A stretch of DNA of 64,000 nucleotides. Origin: JAEUHZ01 sp964552795. GTDB lineage: Bacteria; Planctomycetota; UBA1135; GCA-002686595. Shown in pieces: positions 56,801-64,000 of the stretch. The translations under genes were made by a program, and so were the position numbers. Below the pieces are notes generated by a model. It ran no database searches, was not told the origin of the DNA, and saw only the letters and a list, made by a program, of their open reading frames with translations. How positions within the stretch are numbered: position 1 is the stretch's first letter; each line of letters opens with the position of its first letter. Location of the stretch: contig CAZKIO010000006.1 in assembly GCA_964552795.1 (NCBI GenBank), positions 1 through 64,000 on the forward strand. The letters are read 5' to 3'.

Positions 56801-57868
56801 GTGCCGCGCACCGTGAACCCCGTCCTGATCCTGAAGACCGCGGCCCTGGGCGACGTTCTGCGCACGACCTCGGTCCTGCCGGGCCTCGCCGCGACGCTGC
56901 CAAACCTCGCGGTCACGTGGGTCACGGCGCCGGGCGCGGTCGACCTGGTGCGTCTGCACCCCCTGGTGCGCGAGGTCGTGCCGTTCGACGTGCGCGATCC
57001 GTCGGCCTTGGAACGCGCGCTGGCGCGCTTGGGATCCGTGCGCTGGACGCGCGTCTTGTCGCTCGACGACGAGGAGCCGCTGTGCGCGCTCGCCACGCGC
57101 GTGGCGTGCGAGAGCCTCTCGGGCGCGCACCTCACGGCGGAGGGGCGCCGCGCCTACACCGCCGACGTCGCGCCGTGGTTCGACATGGGGCTGCTGTCGG
57201 TCCATGGCAAGGCGGCGGCGGACCGCCTGAAGATCGAGAACCGCCGCAGTCATCCGGAGATCTACGCGTCGATGCTCGGGATCCCCATGGGGCGTCCGGA
57301 GCTCCACCTCACGGAAGCTGCGCGCTCCGCGGCGCACGCGTTCGCCCGGCGGCACGACCTCGCGCGGCGCGGCCCCGTGATCGGCCTCAACACGGGCGCG
57401 GGCGGCCGCTGGGTGTCCAAGCAGCTCCCGGTCGAGCGCACGGTCGAGCTTGCGCGGCGCCTCGCGGCCGACCTGGGGCCGCGCGCAGTGTTCCTCGTGC
57501 TGGGCGGCGCGCCCGAAGCCGAGCGCAACCGCGCGATCGCGGCCGGAATCGCCGCGGCGGGCCTCGCTTCGCAGGTCGTCGATGCGGGGGCGGACCACGG
57601 GCTCCTCGAGTTCGCGGCCATCGTGGCGCTGTCGGACGTGCTGGTCACGAGCGACAGCCTCGCGCTGCACGTGGCGGTCGCGCTGGGCACGCGCGTGGTG
57701 GCGTTCTTCGCGCCGACCTCGGCGGCCGAGATCGAGCTGTACGGCCTGGGTGACAAGATCGTCAGCACCGCTGCGGACTACTGCTCCTACCGGCCCGACG
57801 CGGACAACGAGAGCCTGACGCCCGAGCGGATCGCGGCGGCCGTCGTGCGCCAGTTGCCCGCCCGTTGA
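56801..57868 (+). CDS. Family 9 glycosyltransferase (ADP-heptose:LPS heptosyltransferase-like)
   Basis: This 355-residue protein has the GT-B fold of GT9: ILKTAALGDVLRTTSVLPGL at the N-terminus, IGLNTGAGGRWVSKQLPVER, VFLVLGGAPEAERNRAIAAG, VVDAGADHGLLEFAAIVALS and SDSLALHVAVALGTRVVAFF near the donor site. It adds a sugar, typically a heptose, to a lipid-A-core-type or other envelope glycan. The GTG at 56801 is chosen because GGAGGAGGG lies about 9 nt upstream; an ATG at 56780 would add seven residues. Confidence 0.85.
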   Translation: MPRTVNPVLILKTAALGDVLRTTSVLPGLAATLPNLAVTWVTAPGAVDLVRLHPLVREVVPFDVRDPSALERALARLGSVRWTRVLSLDDEEPLCALATRVACESLSGAHLTAEGRRAYTADVAPWFDMGLLSVHGKAAADRLKIENRRSHPEIYASMLGIPMGRPELHLTEAARSAAHAFARRHDLARRGPVIGLNTGAGGRWVSKQLPVERTVELARRLAADLGPRAVFLVLGGAPEAERNRAIAAGIAAAGLASQVVDAGADHGLLEFAAIVALSDVLVTSDSLALHVAVALGTRVVAFFAPTSAAEIELYGLGDKIVSTAADYCSYRPDADNESLTPERIAAAVVRQLPAR

Positions 57869-57963
57869 CCCCGAGGATTTCGGGACGGCCGGGTCTCGCG
57901 CCCGCGCCCCGGCGGTTAGGCTCGGAGGCAACCCGGGCGCGCGTCGCCCCTTCGCCACCTGCC

Positions 57964-60147
57964 ATGATCCGTAGCCGATTCGTCGTCGCGTCGTCCTCCG
58001 CCCTCGTCGTCCTGCTCGCTGGCGGCACCGCCGTCGCGCAGCAGATGCCGCGCAACACCACGGATGTCCCCAGCAGCAGCGGGTCGACCGAGAACGTCGA
58101 TTTCGGCGACGTCGACAACGACGGCGACTGGGACGTCGTGTTCGCGGACGGCGGCGACGCGGGCAACGACCAGAACAAGATCTGGATCAACGCCTTCAAC
58201 GTCGGCGATCCGGTCGGCCGGTTCACCAACCGCACGAGCGCGCAGTTCCCGGCGGTGCTGGACGACAGCCGCGACATCGAGTTCGTGGACTTCGAGGCCG
58301 ACGGCGACATCGACCTGTACATCTCGAACACGGCCCAGATCACCAACCAGACCAACCGCTGGTGGACGAACATGGGCGGCACGCAGGGCGGCACGATCGG
58401 CTTCTACCAGGACCAGACCGCGGCGCGCTGGAGCGGCCTCGCGGGTGCCGGCTCGTCGATCCCGTCCAACCTCCTGATCGGCGGCGGCTTCGTCGACTTC
58501 TCCTGCGACTGCGACTTCGGCGACCTGGACAACGACGGCGACATCGACCTGTTCCACTCGACCTACGGCGGCGCCTTCAACGGCAACGCGCCGTCGCGCA
58601 TCTTCCTGAACAACGGCGCGGGCGTGTTCTCCGAGTTCAATCCGTCGGGCTTCCAGCTCACGGGCATCAACATCGCGAACGGCAACCCGGGCCTGTGGTG
58701 CCAGGGCACGCAGTCGGCCAACACGACCAACAGCACGGGCGCGAGCTGCGACGTGGCCTCCAGCGCCCTGGACATCGACCTGGGCGACATCGACGGCGAC
58801 TTCGACCTGGACGTGCTGCACGGCGCGCGCCAGGAGCTTCCGCGCATGTTCCAGAACCGCCACACAGAGGACGGCGTGCTGGGCTTCCGCGACATCACCG
58901 GCACGGCCATGCCCGCGGGCTACTCGACCGGCGGCGGCAACTACGAGCAGGAGATGGGCGACCAGGACGGCGACGGCCTGATCGACCTGTACGGCCTGAA
59001 CTGGATCGGCCTCAGCGACGCCGTGTACCGCAACCTGGGCGGCGCGACCTTCGCCAGCGGAGTCCTGCTCTCGAACTCCGGCTCGGACGACAACGAAGGC
59101 GACTTCATGGACTACGACAACGACGGCGACCTGGACCTGTTCATCGCCAACTTCTCGGGCCAGGAGCGCATGTACCAGAACAACGGCGCTGGCTCGTACA
59201 CCTACATGGCGACGGGCACCGTGCTGCCGAGCGACGGAACGATCTCGCTGGATGCCGACGCCTGCGACGTCGACAGCGACGGCGACTACGACGTGATCGT
59301 GGCCAACGACAACGGCACGTCGCAGTGGTACCTGAAGAACTCGACGCTGGCGAACGACACGACCGCGCCGTCCATCCCGCTGGTGGAGCAGGCGCCCAAC
59401 CGCGCCGCCGGCGCCGCGCCGACCGTCGTGCGGGCGATCGTGCACGACAACGCGCCGTACTACATCACCTGGTACAACGCGACGCGCGTGGACGTCACCG
59501 TCAACGGCGGGCCCGTCACGAGCCATGCGGCGCGGACGACGCAGGGCAACACGTTCAGGGCCGAGATCCCCGGCAGCCTGTCCGGGACGGTCTGCTACCG
59601 GTTCGTGTCGATCGACCAGTACGGCAACACCGGCACGTCGGTGCAGAAGTGCTTCACTGCCACCGGCGTCCCGGCCGGCACGCCGTTCTGCTTCGGCGAC
59701 GGCAGCGGCAACGCCTGCCCGTGCGGCAACTCCGGCGCCGCCGGCAACGGTTGCGCGAACTCGGTCAACGCGGCGGGCGGCAACCTGGCGGCCTCGGGCG
59801 CGGCGAGCATCTCGGCGGACACGCTGTCGCTGAACGGCAGCGGGATGCCGAACAGCTCGGCCTTGTACTTCCAGGGCACGACGCAGCAGAGCGGCGGCCT
59901 GGGCGCGGCGTTCGGCGACGGCCTGCGCTGCGCGGGCGGGTCGGTGATCCGCCTGGGCACGAAGGTCAACGCGGCCGGTGCCTCGAGCTACCCGACGGGC
60001 GGCGACCTCTCGATCAGCGTGCGGGGCGCGGTGCCCGGCGCGGGGTCGGTGCGCACCTACCAGTGCTGGTACCGCAACGCCGCGGCCTTCTGCACGGCGG
60101 ACACGTTCAACCTGACGAACGGCGTCTCCGTGACCTGGGGCGCGTAG
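57964..60147 (+). CDS. Secreted FG-GAP/VCBS-repeat protein with Cys-rich C-terminal module (paralogue 1)
   Basis: This 727-residue protein has a signal peptide (IRSRFVVASSSALVVLLAGG, ending AVA-QQ). About 450 residues of FG-GAP-type blades follow with repeated calcium loops such as DVDNDGDWD, DLDNDGDID, DIDGDFDLD, DQDGDGLID, DYDNDGDLD and DSDGDYD, forming a probable seven-bladed propeller. Residues about 480-570 are an Ig-like domain. Residues 575-727 are a canonical copy of the shared module. From codon 543 onward the nucleotide sequence is identical to the next gene. A TAGGCT at 57917-57922 and GGAGG at 57924-57928 lie upstream but far from the ATG. Probably a surface or matrix protein. Confidence 0.85.
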   Translation: MIRSRFVVASSSALVVLLAGGTAVAQQMPRNTTDVPSSSGSTENVDFGDVDNDGDWDVVFADGGDAGNDQNKIWINAFNVGDPVGRFTNRTSAQFPAVLDDSRDIEFVDFEADGDIDLYISNTAQITNQTNRWWTNMGGTQGGTIGFYQDQTAARWSGLAGAGSSIPSNLLIGGGFVDFSCDCDFGDLDNDGDIDLFHSTYGGAFNGNAPSRIFLNNGAGVFSEFNPSGFQLTGINIANGNPGLWCQGTQSANTTNSTGASCDVASSALDIDLGDIDGDFDLDVLHGARQELPRMFQNRHTEDGVLGFRDITGTAMPAGYSTGGGNYEQEMGDQDGDGLIDLYGLNWIGLSDAVYRNLGGATFASGVLLSNSGSDDNEGDFMDYDNDGDLDLFIANFSGQERMYQNNGAGSYTYMATGTVLPSDGTISLDADACDVDSDGDYDVIVANDNGTSQWYLKNSTLANDTTAPSIPLVEQAPNRAAGAAPTVVRAIVHDNAPYYITWYNATRVDVTVNGGPVTSHAARTTQGNTFRAEIPGSLSGTVCYRFVSIDQYGNTGTSVQKCFTATGVPAGTPFCFGDGSGNACPCGNSGAAGNGCANSVNAAGGNLAASGAASISADTLSLNGSGMPNSSALYFQGTTQQSGGLGAAFGDGLRCAGGSVIRLGTKVNAAGASSYPTGGDLSISVRGAVPGAGSVRTYQCWYRNAAAFCTADTFNLTNGVSVTWGA
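59590..60146 (+). repeat. 557-bp direct repeat, copy 1 (3' end of FG-GAP gene 1)
   Basis: This stretch is identical base for base to 62107-62663. It begins at codons for VCYRFVSIDQ and ends two bases into the stop codon (TAG here, TAA in the other copy). Sequence on both sides differs. It encodes the end of the Ig-like domain and the whole Cys-rich module. Confidence 0.95.
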
Positions 60148-60465
60148 CGCGCGACGCGCGGCGCCGAACGAAGGTTCCGCGCGGCGCGTCAGTTCGGCGT
60201 AAGGACGTCGGATCGGCCGCCGATCGCAGGCGCGGAAGTTCCTTGGCCGGGCGCGGCGGGAGGCGGGACGCCGCGGGAAACCCGCGCTGCAACCCTCCCG
60301 AGGGCCGCTTTGGCGGGGTACAGTTGGCGACGAGAACTTGTCCCCTGGACCGGGTGCACCCGGTCCCCACGGCGGGCGGTCCTCCCTCTCTCTCTCGTCC
60401 GGACCCCCGCGCGGCTCGTCGAGCGCTGACCCGCCGCGCATTCTCTTCTAGGAACGCACCCGCAC
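60148..60465. other. Intergenic region of 318 bases with palindrome and CT-tract
   Basis: No gene is visible. It holds the palindrome at 60347-60366, a CTCTCTCTCT tract near 60386, and a TAGGAA hexamer (60449-60454) 11 nt before the ATG of the second FG-GAP gene, which may be its -10 element. Confidence 0.5.
60347..60366. repeat. 20-bp perfect palindrome in TGTCCCC context
   Basis: GGACCGGGTGCACCCGGTCC is self-complementary over its whole length and is preceded by TTGTCCCCT and followed by CC. The TGTCCCC flank and GTGCACCCGG core resemble the arms of the inverted repeat at 50432-50532. Confidence 0.7.
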
Positions 60466-62664
60466 ATGAAACCTTTTCTGATCGTCAAGGCGCCCACCGC
60501 GGCAGGCCTGGCCATGTTGGCGCTGGGGACGGCGGCCAGCGCCCAGCAGATGCCGCGCAACACCACCGACATCCCCTCGAGCAGCGGGTCGACCGAGAAC
60601 GTCGACTTCGCGGACGTGGACAACGACGGCGACTGGGACGCCGTGTTCGCGGACGGCGGTGATGCTGGCAACGATCAGAACAAGATCTGGATCAACGCGT
60701 TCAACGGCGGCGACCCGATCGGCCGCTTCACGAACCGGACGGCCGCGCAGTTCCCGGCCTTCTCGGACGACAGCCGCGACATCGAGTTCGTGGACTTCGA
60801 CGCGGACGGCGACCACGACCTGTACATCTCGAACACGGCGCAGCTCTCCAACCAGTCCAACCGCTGGTGGACCAACATGGGCGGCGTGCAGGGCGGATCG
60901 ATCGGCTTCTACCAGGACCAGACGGCGGCCCGCTGGAGCGGACTGGCCGGCGCGGGCTCCTCGATTGCGCCCTCGCAGCTCATCGCGGGCGGGTTCATCG
61001 ACTTCTCCTGCGACTGCGACTTCGGCGACCTGGACAACGACGGCGACCTGGACCTGGTCCACTCGAGCTACGGCGGCGCCTTCGGCGGCAACACGCCCAC
61101 GCGCCTCTTCCTGAACAACGGCGCGGGCGTGTTCACCGAGTTCAACCCGTCGGGCTTCCAGCTCACGGGCCAGAACATCGTCAACGGCAACCCCGGCCTG
61201 TGGTGCCAGGGCACGCAGTCGGCCAACACGACCAACACCACCGGCGCCAGCTGCGACGTCGCGTCCAGCGCGCTGGACATCGACCTGGGCGACATCGACG
61301 GCGACTTTGACCTCGACATGCTGCACGGCGCGCGCCAGGAGCTGCCGCGGATGTTCCAGAACCGCCACAGCGAGCAGGGCACGCTGGCGTTCCGCGACGT
61401 CACCGGCTCGGCCTTCCCCGCGGGCTACTCGACGGGCGACGGCCACTACGAGCAGGAGATGGCCGACCAGGACGGCGACGGCGACCTCGACATCTACGGC
61501 CTGAACTGGCTCGTCGGCGGGTTCAGCTTCAACGACACCGTGATGAAGAACCAGGGCAACGGCGTCTACAACAACATGGTCACGCTGACCAACTCGACGC
61601 CCGACGACAACGAAGGCGACTACATCGACTACGACAACGACGGCGACCTGGACCTGTTCGTGTGCAACTTCTCCGGCCAGGAGCGGATGTACCAGAACAA
61701 CGGCGCGGGCACGTACACCTACCAGTCCACCGGGGTCGTGGTGCCCAGCGACAGCACCATCAGCCTGGACGCCGACGCCTGCGACGTCGACAACGACGGC
61801 GACTACGACCTGTTCGTGGCCAACGACAACGGCGTCTCCGAGTGGTACCTGAAGAACTCCACGCTGGCGAACGACACGTTCGCGCCCACGTTCCCGTCGG
61901 TGGAGCAGGCCGCGAACCGCGCCGCCGGAGCCACGCCGACGGTGGTGCGTGCCGCGGTGCGCGACAACGCGCCGTACTACATCACCTGGTACAACGTCAC
62001 GCGCGTCGACGTGACCGTCAACGGCGGGCCCGTCACGAGCTACCCGGCACGCACGATGCAGGGCGACCTGTTCCGCGCGGAGATCCCGGGGACCCTGGTG
62101 GGCAACGTCTGCTACCGGTTCGTGTCGATCGACCAGTACGGCAACACCGGCACGTCGGTGCAGAAGTGCTTCACTGCCACCGGCGTCCCGGCCGGCACGC
62201 CGTTCTGCTTCGGCGACGGCAGCGGCAACGCCTGCCCGTGCGGCAACTCCGGCGCCGCCGGCAACGGTTGCGCGAACTCGGTCAACGCGGCGGGCGGCAA
62301 CCTGGCGGCCTCGGGCGCGGCGAGCATCTCGGCGGACACGCTGTCGCTGAACGGCAGCGGGATGCCGAACAGCTCGGCCTTGTACTTCCAGGGCACGACG
62401 CAGCAGAGCGGCGGCCTGGGCGCGGCGTTCGGCGACGGCCTGCGCTGCGCGGGCGGGTCGGTGATCCGCCTGGGCACGAAGGTCAACGCGGCCGGTGCCT
62501 CGAGCTACCCGACGGGCGGCGACCTCTCGATCAGCGTGCGGGGCGCGGTGCCCGGCGCGGGGTCGGTGCGCACCTACCAGTGCTGGTACCGCAACGCCGC
62601 GGCCTTCTGCACGGCGGACACGTTCAACCTGACGAACGGCGTCTCCGTGACCTGGGGCGCGTAA
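60466..62664 (+). CDS. Secreted FG-GAP/VCBS-repeat protein with Cys-rich C-terminal module (paralogue 2)
   Basis: This 732-residue protein aligns with the preceding gene along its whole length: signal peptide (MKPFLIVKAPTAAGLAMLAL, ending ASA-QQ), mature start QMPRNTTDIPSSSGSTENVD, the same set of DxDxDG loops, Ig-like domain, module at residues about 580-732. In the first ~1.6 kb the two genes differ by many synonymous and some amino-acid changes. From 62107 to 62663 they are identical. It is a tandem duplicate with its own intergenic leader. Confidence 0.85.
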   Translation: MKPFLIVKAPTAAGLAMLALGTAASAQQMPRNTTDIPSSSGSTENVDFADVDNDGDWDAVFADGGDAGNDQNKIWINAFNGGDPIGRFTNRTAAQFPAFSDDSRDIEFVDFDADGDHDLYISNTAQLSNQSNRWWTNMGGVQGGSIGFYQDQTAARWSGLAGAGSSIAPSQLIAGGFIDFSCDCDFGDLDNDGDLDLVHSSYGGAFGGNTPTRLFLNNGAGVFTEFNPSGFQLTGQNIVNGNPGLWCQGTQSANTTNTTGASCDVASSALDIDLGDIDGDFDLDMLHGARQELPRMFQNRHSEQGTLAFRDVTGSAFPAGYSTGDGHYEQEMADQDGDGDLDIYGLNWLVGGFSFNDTVMKNQGNGVYNNMVTLTNSTPDDNEGDYIDYDNDGDLDLFVCNFSGQERMYQNNGAGTYTYQSTGVVVPSDSTISLDADACDVDNDGDYDLFVANDNGVSEWYLKNSTLANDTFAPTFPSVEQAANRAAGATPTVVRAAVRDNAPYYITWYNVTRVDVTVNGGPVTSYPARTMQGDLFRAEIPGTLVGNVCYRFVSIDQYGNTGTSVQKCFTATGVPAGTPFCFGDGSGNACPCGNSGAAGNGCANSVNAAGGNLAASGAASISADTLSLNGSGMPNSSALYFQGTTQQSGGLGAAFGDGLRCAGGSVIRLGTKVNAAGASSYPTGGDLSISVRGAVPGAGSVRTYQCWYRNAAAFCTADTFNLTNGVSVTWGA
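62107..62663 (+). repeat. 557-bp direct repeat, copy 2 (3' end of FG-GAP gene 2)
   Basis: Identical to 59590-60146, offset 2517 bases. See that entry for the borders. The homology does not continue past the stop codon. Confidence 0.95.
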
Positions 62665-62749
62665 GCGGTCCACGGCGTCTCTTCGCGCGGCGCGCCCGGG
62701 TTCGCCCCAGGCGCGCCGCGCTCGTTGGCGGGTTCCGCTGCTCAACCCG

Positions 62750-62755
62750 TAGAAT
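62750..62755 (+). promoter_or_regulatory. -10-like TAGAAT before the radical SAM gene
   Basis: TAGAAT ends 10 nt before the TTG start at 62766, predicting a very short leader of about 3-4 nt. Confidence 0.4.
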
Positions 62756-62765
62756 CGAAGTCGTC

Positions 62766-63857
62766 TTGAACGCGTTGGGCTACCTCAAGTTCGCGCGCCG
62801 CGGCCTCGTCCGGGGCGGCGCCCCGATCCACCTCACGCTGTTCGTGACGGGTCGCTGCAACCTGCGCTGCCGCCACTGCTTCCACTGGCGCGAGGTCGAG
62901 CAGGGCGCGCCGGGGCCGAGCCTCGCGCAGATCCGGTCGCTGGCCGACTCGGCCGCGCGCATGGGGCCGCTCCTGTGGGTCTCCTTCGGGGGCGGAGAGC
63001 CGTTCCTGCGCAACGATCTCGCCGACCTCGCCGCGGCCTTCGCGCGGCACGGCCTGCGCCACCTCACGATCCCCACCAACGGCCTGCTCCCCGAGCGCGC
63101 TGAGGAGTTCGCGACCGTGGTGCTGGACCGCCACCCGGACCTGCACCTGTCGCTGTCGGTCTCCTTCGACGGCCCGCCCCCGATCCACGACGCGATCCGG
63201 CAGGTTCCGGGAGGGCACGCGCGTTCGATGGAGTGCGTGCGGCGCCTCAAGCGGCTGCAGCAGCGGCTGCCGCGCCTGGGAGTCGGGGTCCTGGTGTGCG
63301 TGACCTCCGAGAACCAGGAGGTCCTGGCCGGCCACGTGCGCGAGCTCGTCGGCGAGCTGCGTCCCGACAACGTGACCGTGAACCTCGCGCGCGGCGACGC
63401 GCTGGACACGGCGCTGCTGAACGTGGACATCGACCGCTACGAGGAGGTCGTGGCCGCGAAGCGCGCGCTGCAGGCGAGCGGCGCGCTGCCCTACTTCGAC
63501 ATCCCGCTCGGACGCGTCGCCCAGGCGCGGGACGACCTGATGTACGAGCACGTGGCGCGCGTGGCGCGCGACGAACGTGGCCGCCGGCACCTTCCCTGCA
63601 CGGCCGGCACGCTGTCGGCCGTGATCTTCGAGAACGGCGACGTGCGGCCGTGCGAGATCCTGGGCGACAGCCTGGGCAACCTGAACGCGCACGGCTGGGA
63701 CCTGGAGCACGTCTGGAAGGGCGCCGCCGCGGACGCCCTGCGCGCGCGCATCGAGAGCACGCGCTGCGCCTGCACCTGGGAGTGCGCGCAGGCCGACAAC
63801 GTGCTGTTCTCGCCCCGCATGTGGCCGGCGCTGGCCCTGCGCGCCGCGCAATCGTGA
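62766..63857 (+). CDS. Radical SAM/SPASM-type protein
   Basis: This 363-residue protein starts at TTG, the only in-frame codon close to the TAGAAT element that keeps the N-terminus. CNLRCRHCF (Cys31, 35, 38) binds the SAM 4Fe-4S cluster; WVSFGGGEPFLRNDL is the SAM-binding GGEP box, and TIPTNGLLPE follows. The C-terminal part has LPCTAGTLSAVIFENGDVRP, CEILGDSLGN and CACTWECAQ, cysteines of a SPASM or twitch auxiliary cluster. Such enzymes modify peptides or small precursors. The stop overlaps the following glycosyltransferase start (GTGA), suggesting a joint pathway on glycan or lipid precursors; no substrate peptide is visible. Confidence 0.85.
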   Translation: MNALGYLKFARRGLVRGGAPIHLTLFVTGRCNLRCRHCFHWREVEQGAPGPSLAQIRSLADSAARMGPLLWVSFGGGEPFLRNDLADLAAAFARHGLRHLTIPTNGLLPERAEEFATVVLDRHPDLHLSLSVSFDGPPPIHDAIRQVPGGHARSMECVRRLKRLQQRLPRLGVGVLVCVTSENQEVLAGHVRELVGELRPDNVTVNLARGDALDTALLNVDIDRYEEVVAAKRALQASGALPYFDIPLGRVAQARDDLMYEHVARVARDERGRRHLPCTAGTLSAVIFENGDVRPCEILGDSLGNLNAHGWDLEHVWKGAAADALRARIESTRCACTWECAQADNVLFSPRMWPALALRAAQS

Positions 63858-64000
63858 AGCTGGGCGTGCTGATCCCGTGCCGCGACGAGGCGGCGGTCGT
63901 GGAGCGCAAGCTGCGCAACCTCGCGCTGTGCGCGTGGCCCGCGGAGCGTGCCGGCCACCGCATCGTGATCGTCGACGACGGTTCGACGGACGGCACGGCC
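63854..64000 (+). CDS. Family 2 glycosyltransferase, N-terminal part (cut by window end)
   Basis: The first 49 codons encode KLGVLIPCRDEAAVVERKLR and HRIVIVDDGSTDGTA, the nucleotide-sugar-binding start of a GT2 domain. The GTG start overlaps the radical SAM stop as GTGA, so the two are co-translated. The rest lies outside the window. Confidence 0.8.
   Translation, partial: MKLGVLIPCRDEAAVVERKLRNLALCAWPAERAGHRIVIVDDGSTDGTA

Noticed and set aside
59590..62663. The 557-bp identical blocks as ends of an insertion sequence or transposon
   Set aside because: They lie inside coding frames, end at stop codons, contain no transposase and have no target-site duplication; tandem duplication with gene conversion fits better.

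Overview
The window is very GC-rich DNA with long, tightly packed genes on both strands, short intergenic gaps and many 4-nt stop/start overlaps. The gene content points to a heterotrophic, probably marine member of the Planctomycetota (deep-branching, Poly30/Saltatorellus-like). This rests on the large secreted beta-propeller, FG-GAP, CHRD and carboxypeptidase-regulatory proteins, the recurrent Cys-rich C-terminal module (CFGDG...CPCGN...FGDGLRC...WYRN...FCT), and the MoxR/DUF58/DUF4129/DUF4350 cluster. The phylum call is an inference from gene families; there is no rRNA or tRNA in the window.

Layout. 1-1.4 kb: the end of an unknown gene and a thioredoxin-fold protein whose first active-site cysteine codon is UGA, a strong selenoprotein candidate. 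1.4-8.4 kb: secreted propeller protein, a small bL12-CTD-like membrane protein and a giant carboxypeptidase-regulatory-repeat protein (all minus strand). 8.6-15.7 kb: propionyl-CoA/methylmalonyl-CoA module (mutase catalytic subunit, epimerase, a zinc-ribbon protein, carboxyltransferase, biotin carboxylase, biotin carrier) interrupted by a universal-stress protein. 15.8-25.5 kb: DUF1028 Ntn hydrolase, TPR-like protein, M20 peptidase, two tandem CHRD proteins, DapD, a 47-bp-arm palindrome, a secreted legumain-like peptidase and another secreted protein. 25.6-33.4 kb: surface-glycan genes (glutaminase-sugar amidotransferase fusion, GT2, phosphatase-superfamily protein, GT39-type transferase, flippase). 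33.5-37 kb: beta-oxidation pair (thiolase, FadJ-like). 37.3-45.1 kb: giant secreted PPC/propeller protein, PaaK-like ligase, patatin-ferredoxin fusion, second GT39-type protein. 45.2-53.6 kb: MoxR-DUF58 cluster with SpoIIM and RDD membrane proteins, an HDOD regulator and a second long palindrome. 53.7-64 kb: site-2 protease, an aldehyde:ferredoxin oxidoreductase fused to a MoaD/ThiS-like domain, GT9, two tandem FG-GAP proteins sharing an identical 557-bp 3' end, a radical SAM/SPASM protein and the start of a GT2.

How the genes fit together. The carboxylase, epimerase and mutase convert propionyl-CoA to succinyl-CoA and can take products from the neighbouring beta-oxidation pair. The glycan genes, two lipid-linked-sugar transferases and a flippase build envelope polysaccharide. 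Eight secreted proteins with unrelated N-terminal halves end in the same ~150-residue Cys-rich module, which looks like a dedicated surface sorting or attachment tag. One carrier is itself a clan CD peptidase, reminiscent in layout, not homology, of gingipains and their C-terminal sorting domains.

Most promising leads: the UGA-containing thioredoxin, the C-terminal-module family with its recombined copy, the oxidoreductase-MoaD fusion, the patatin-ferredoxin fusion, and the repeated pattern of TANNNT promoter elements placed 6-8 nt before start codons, implying many leaderless mRNAs.
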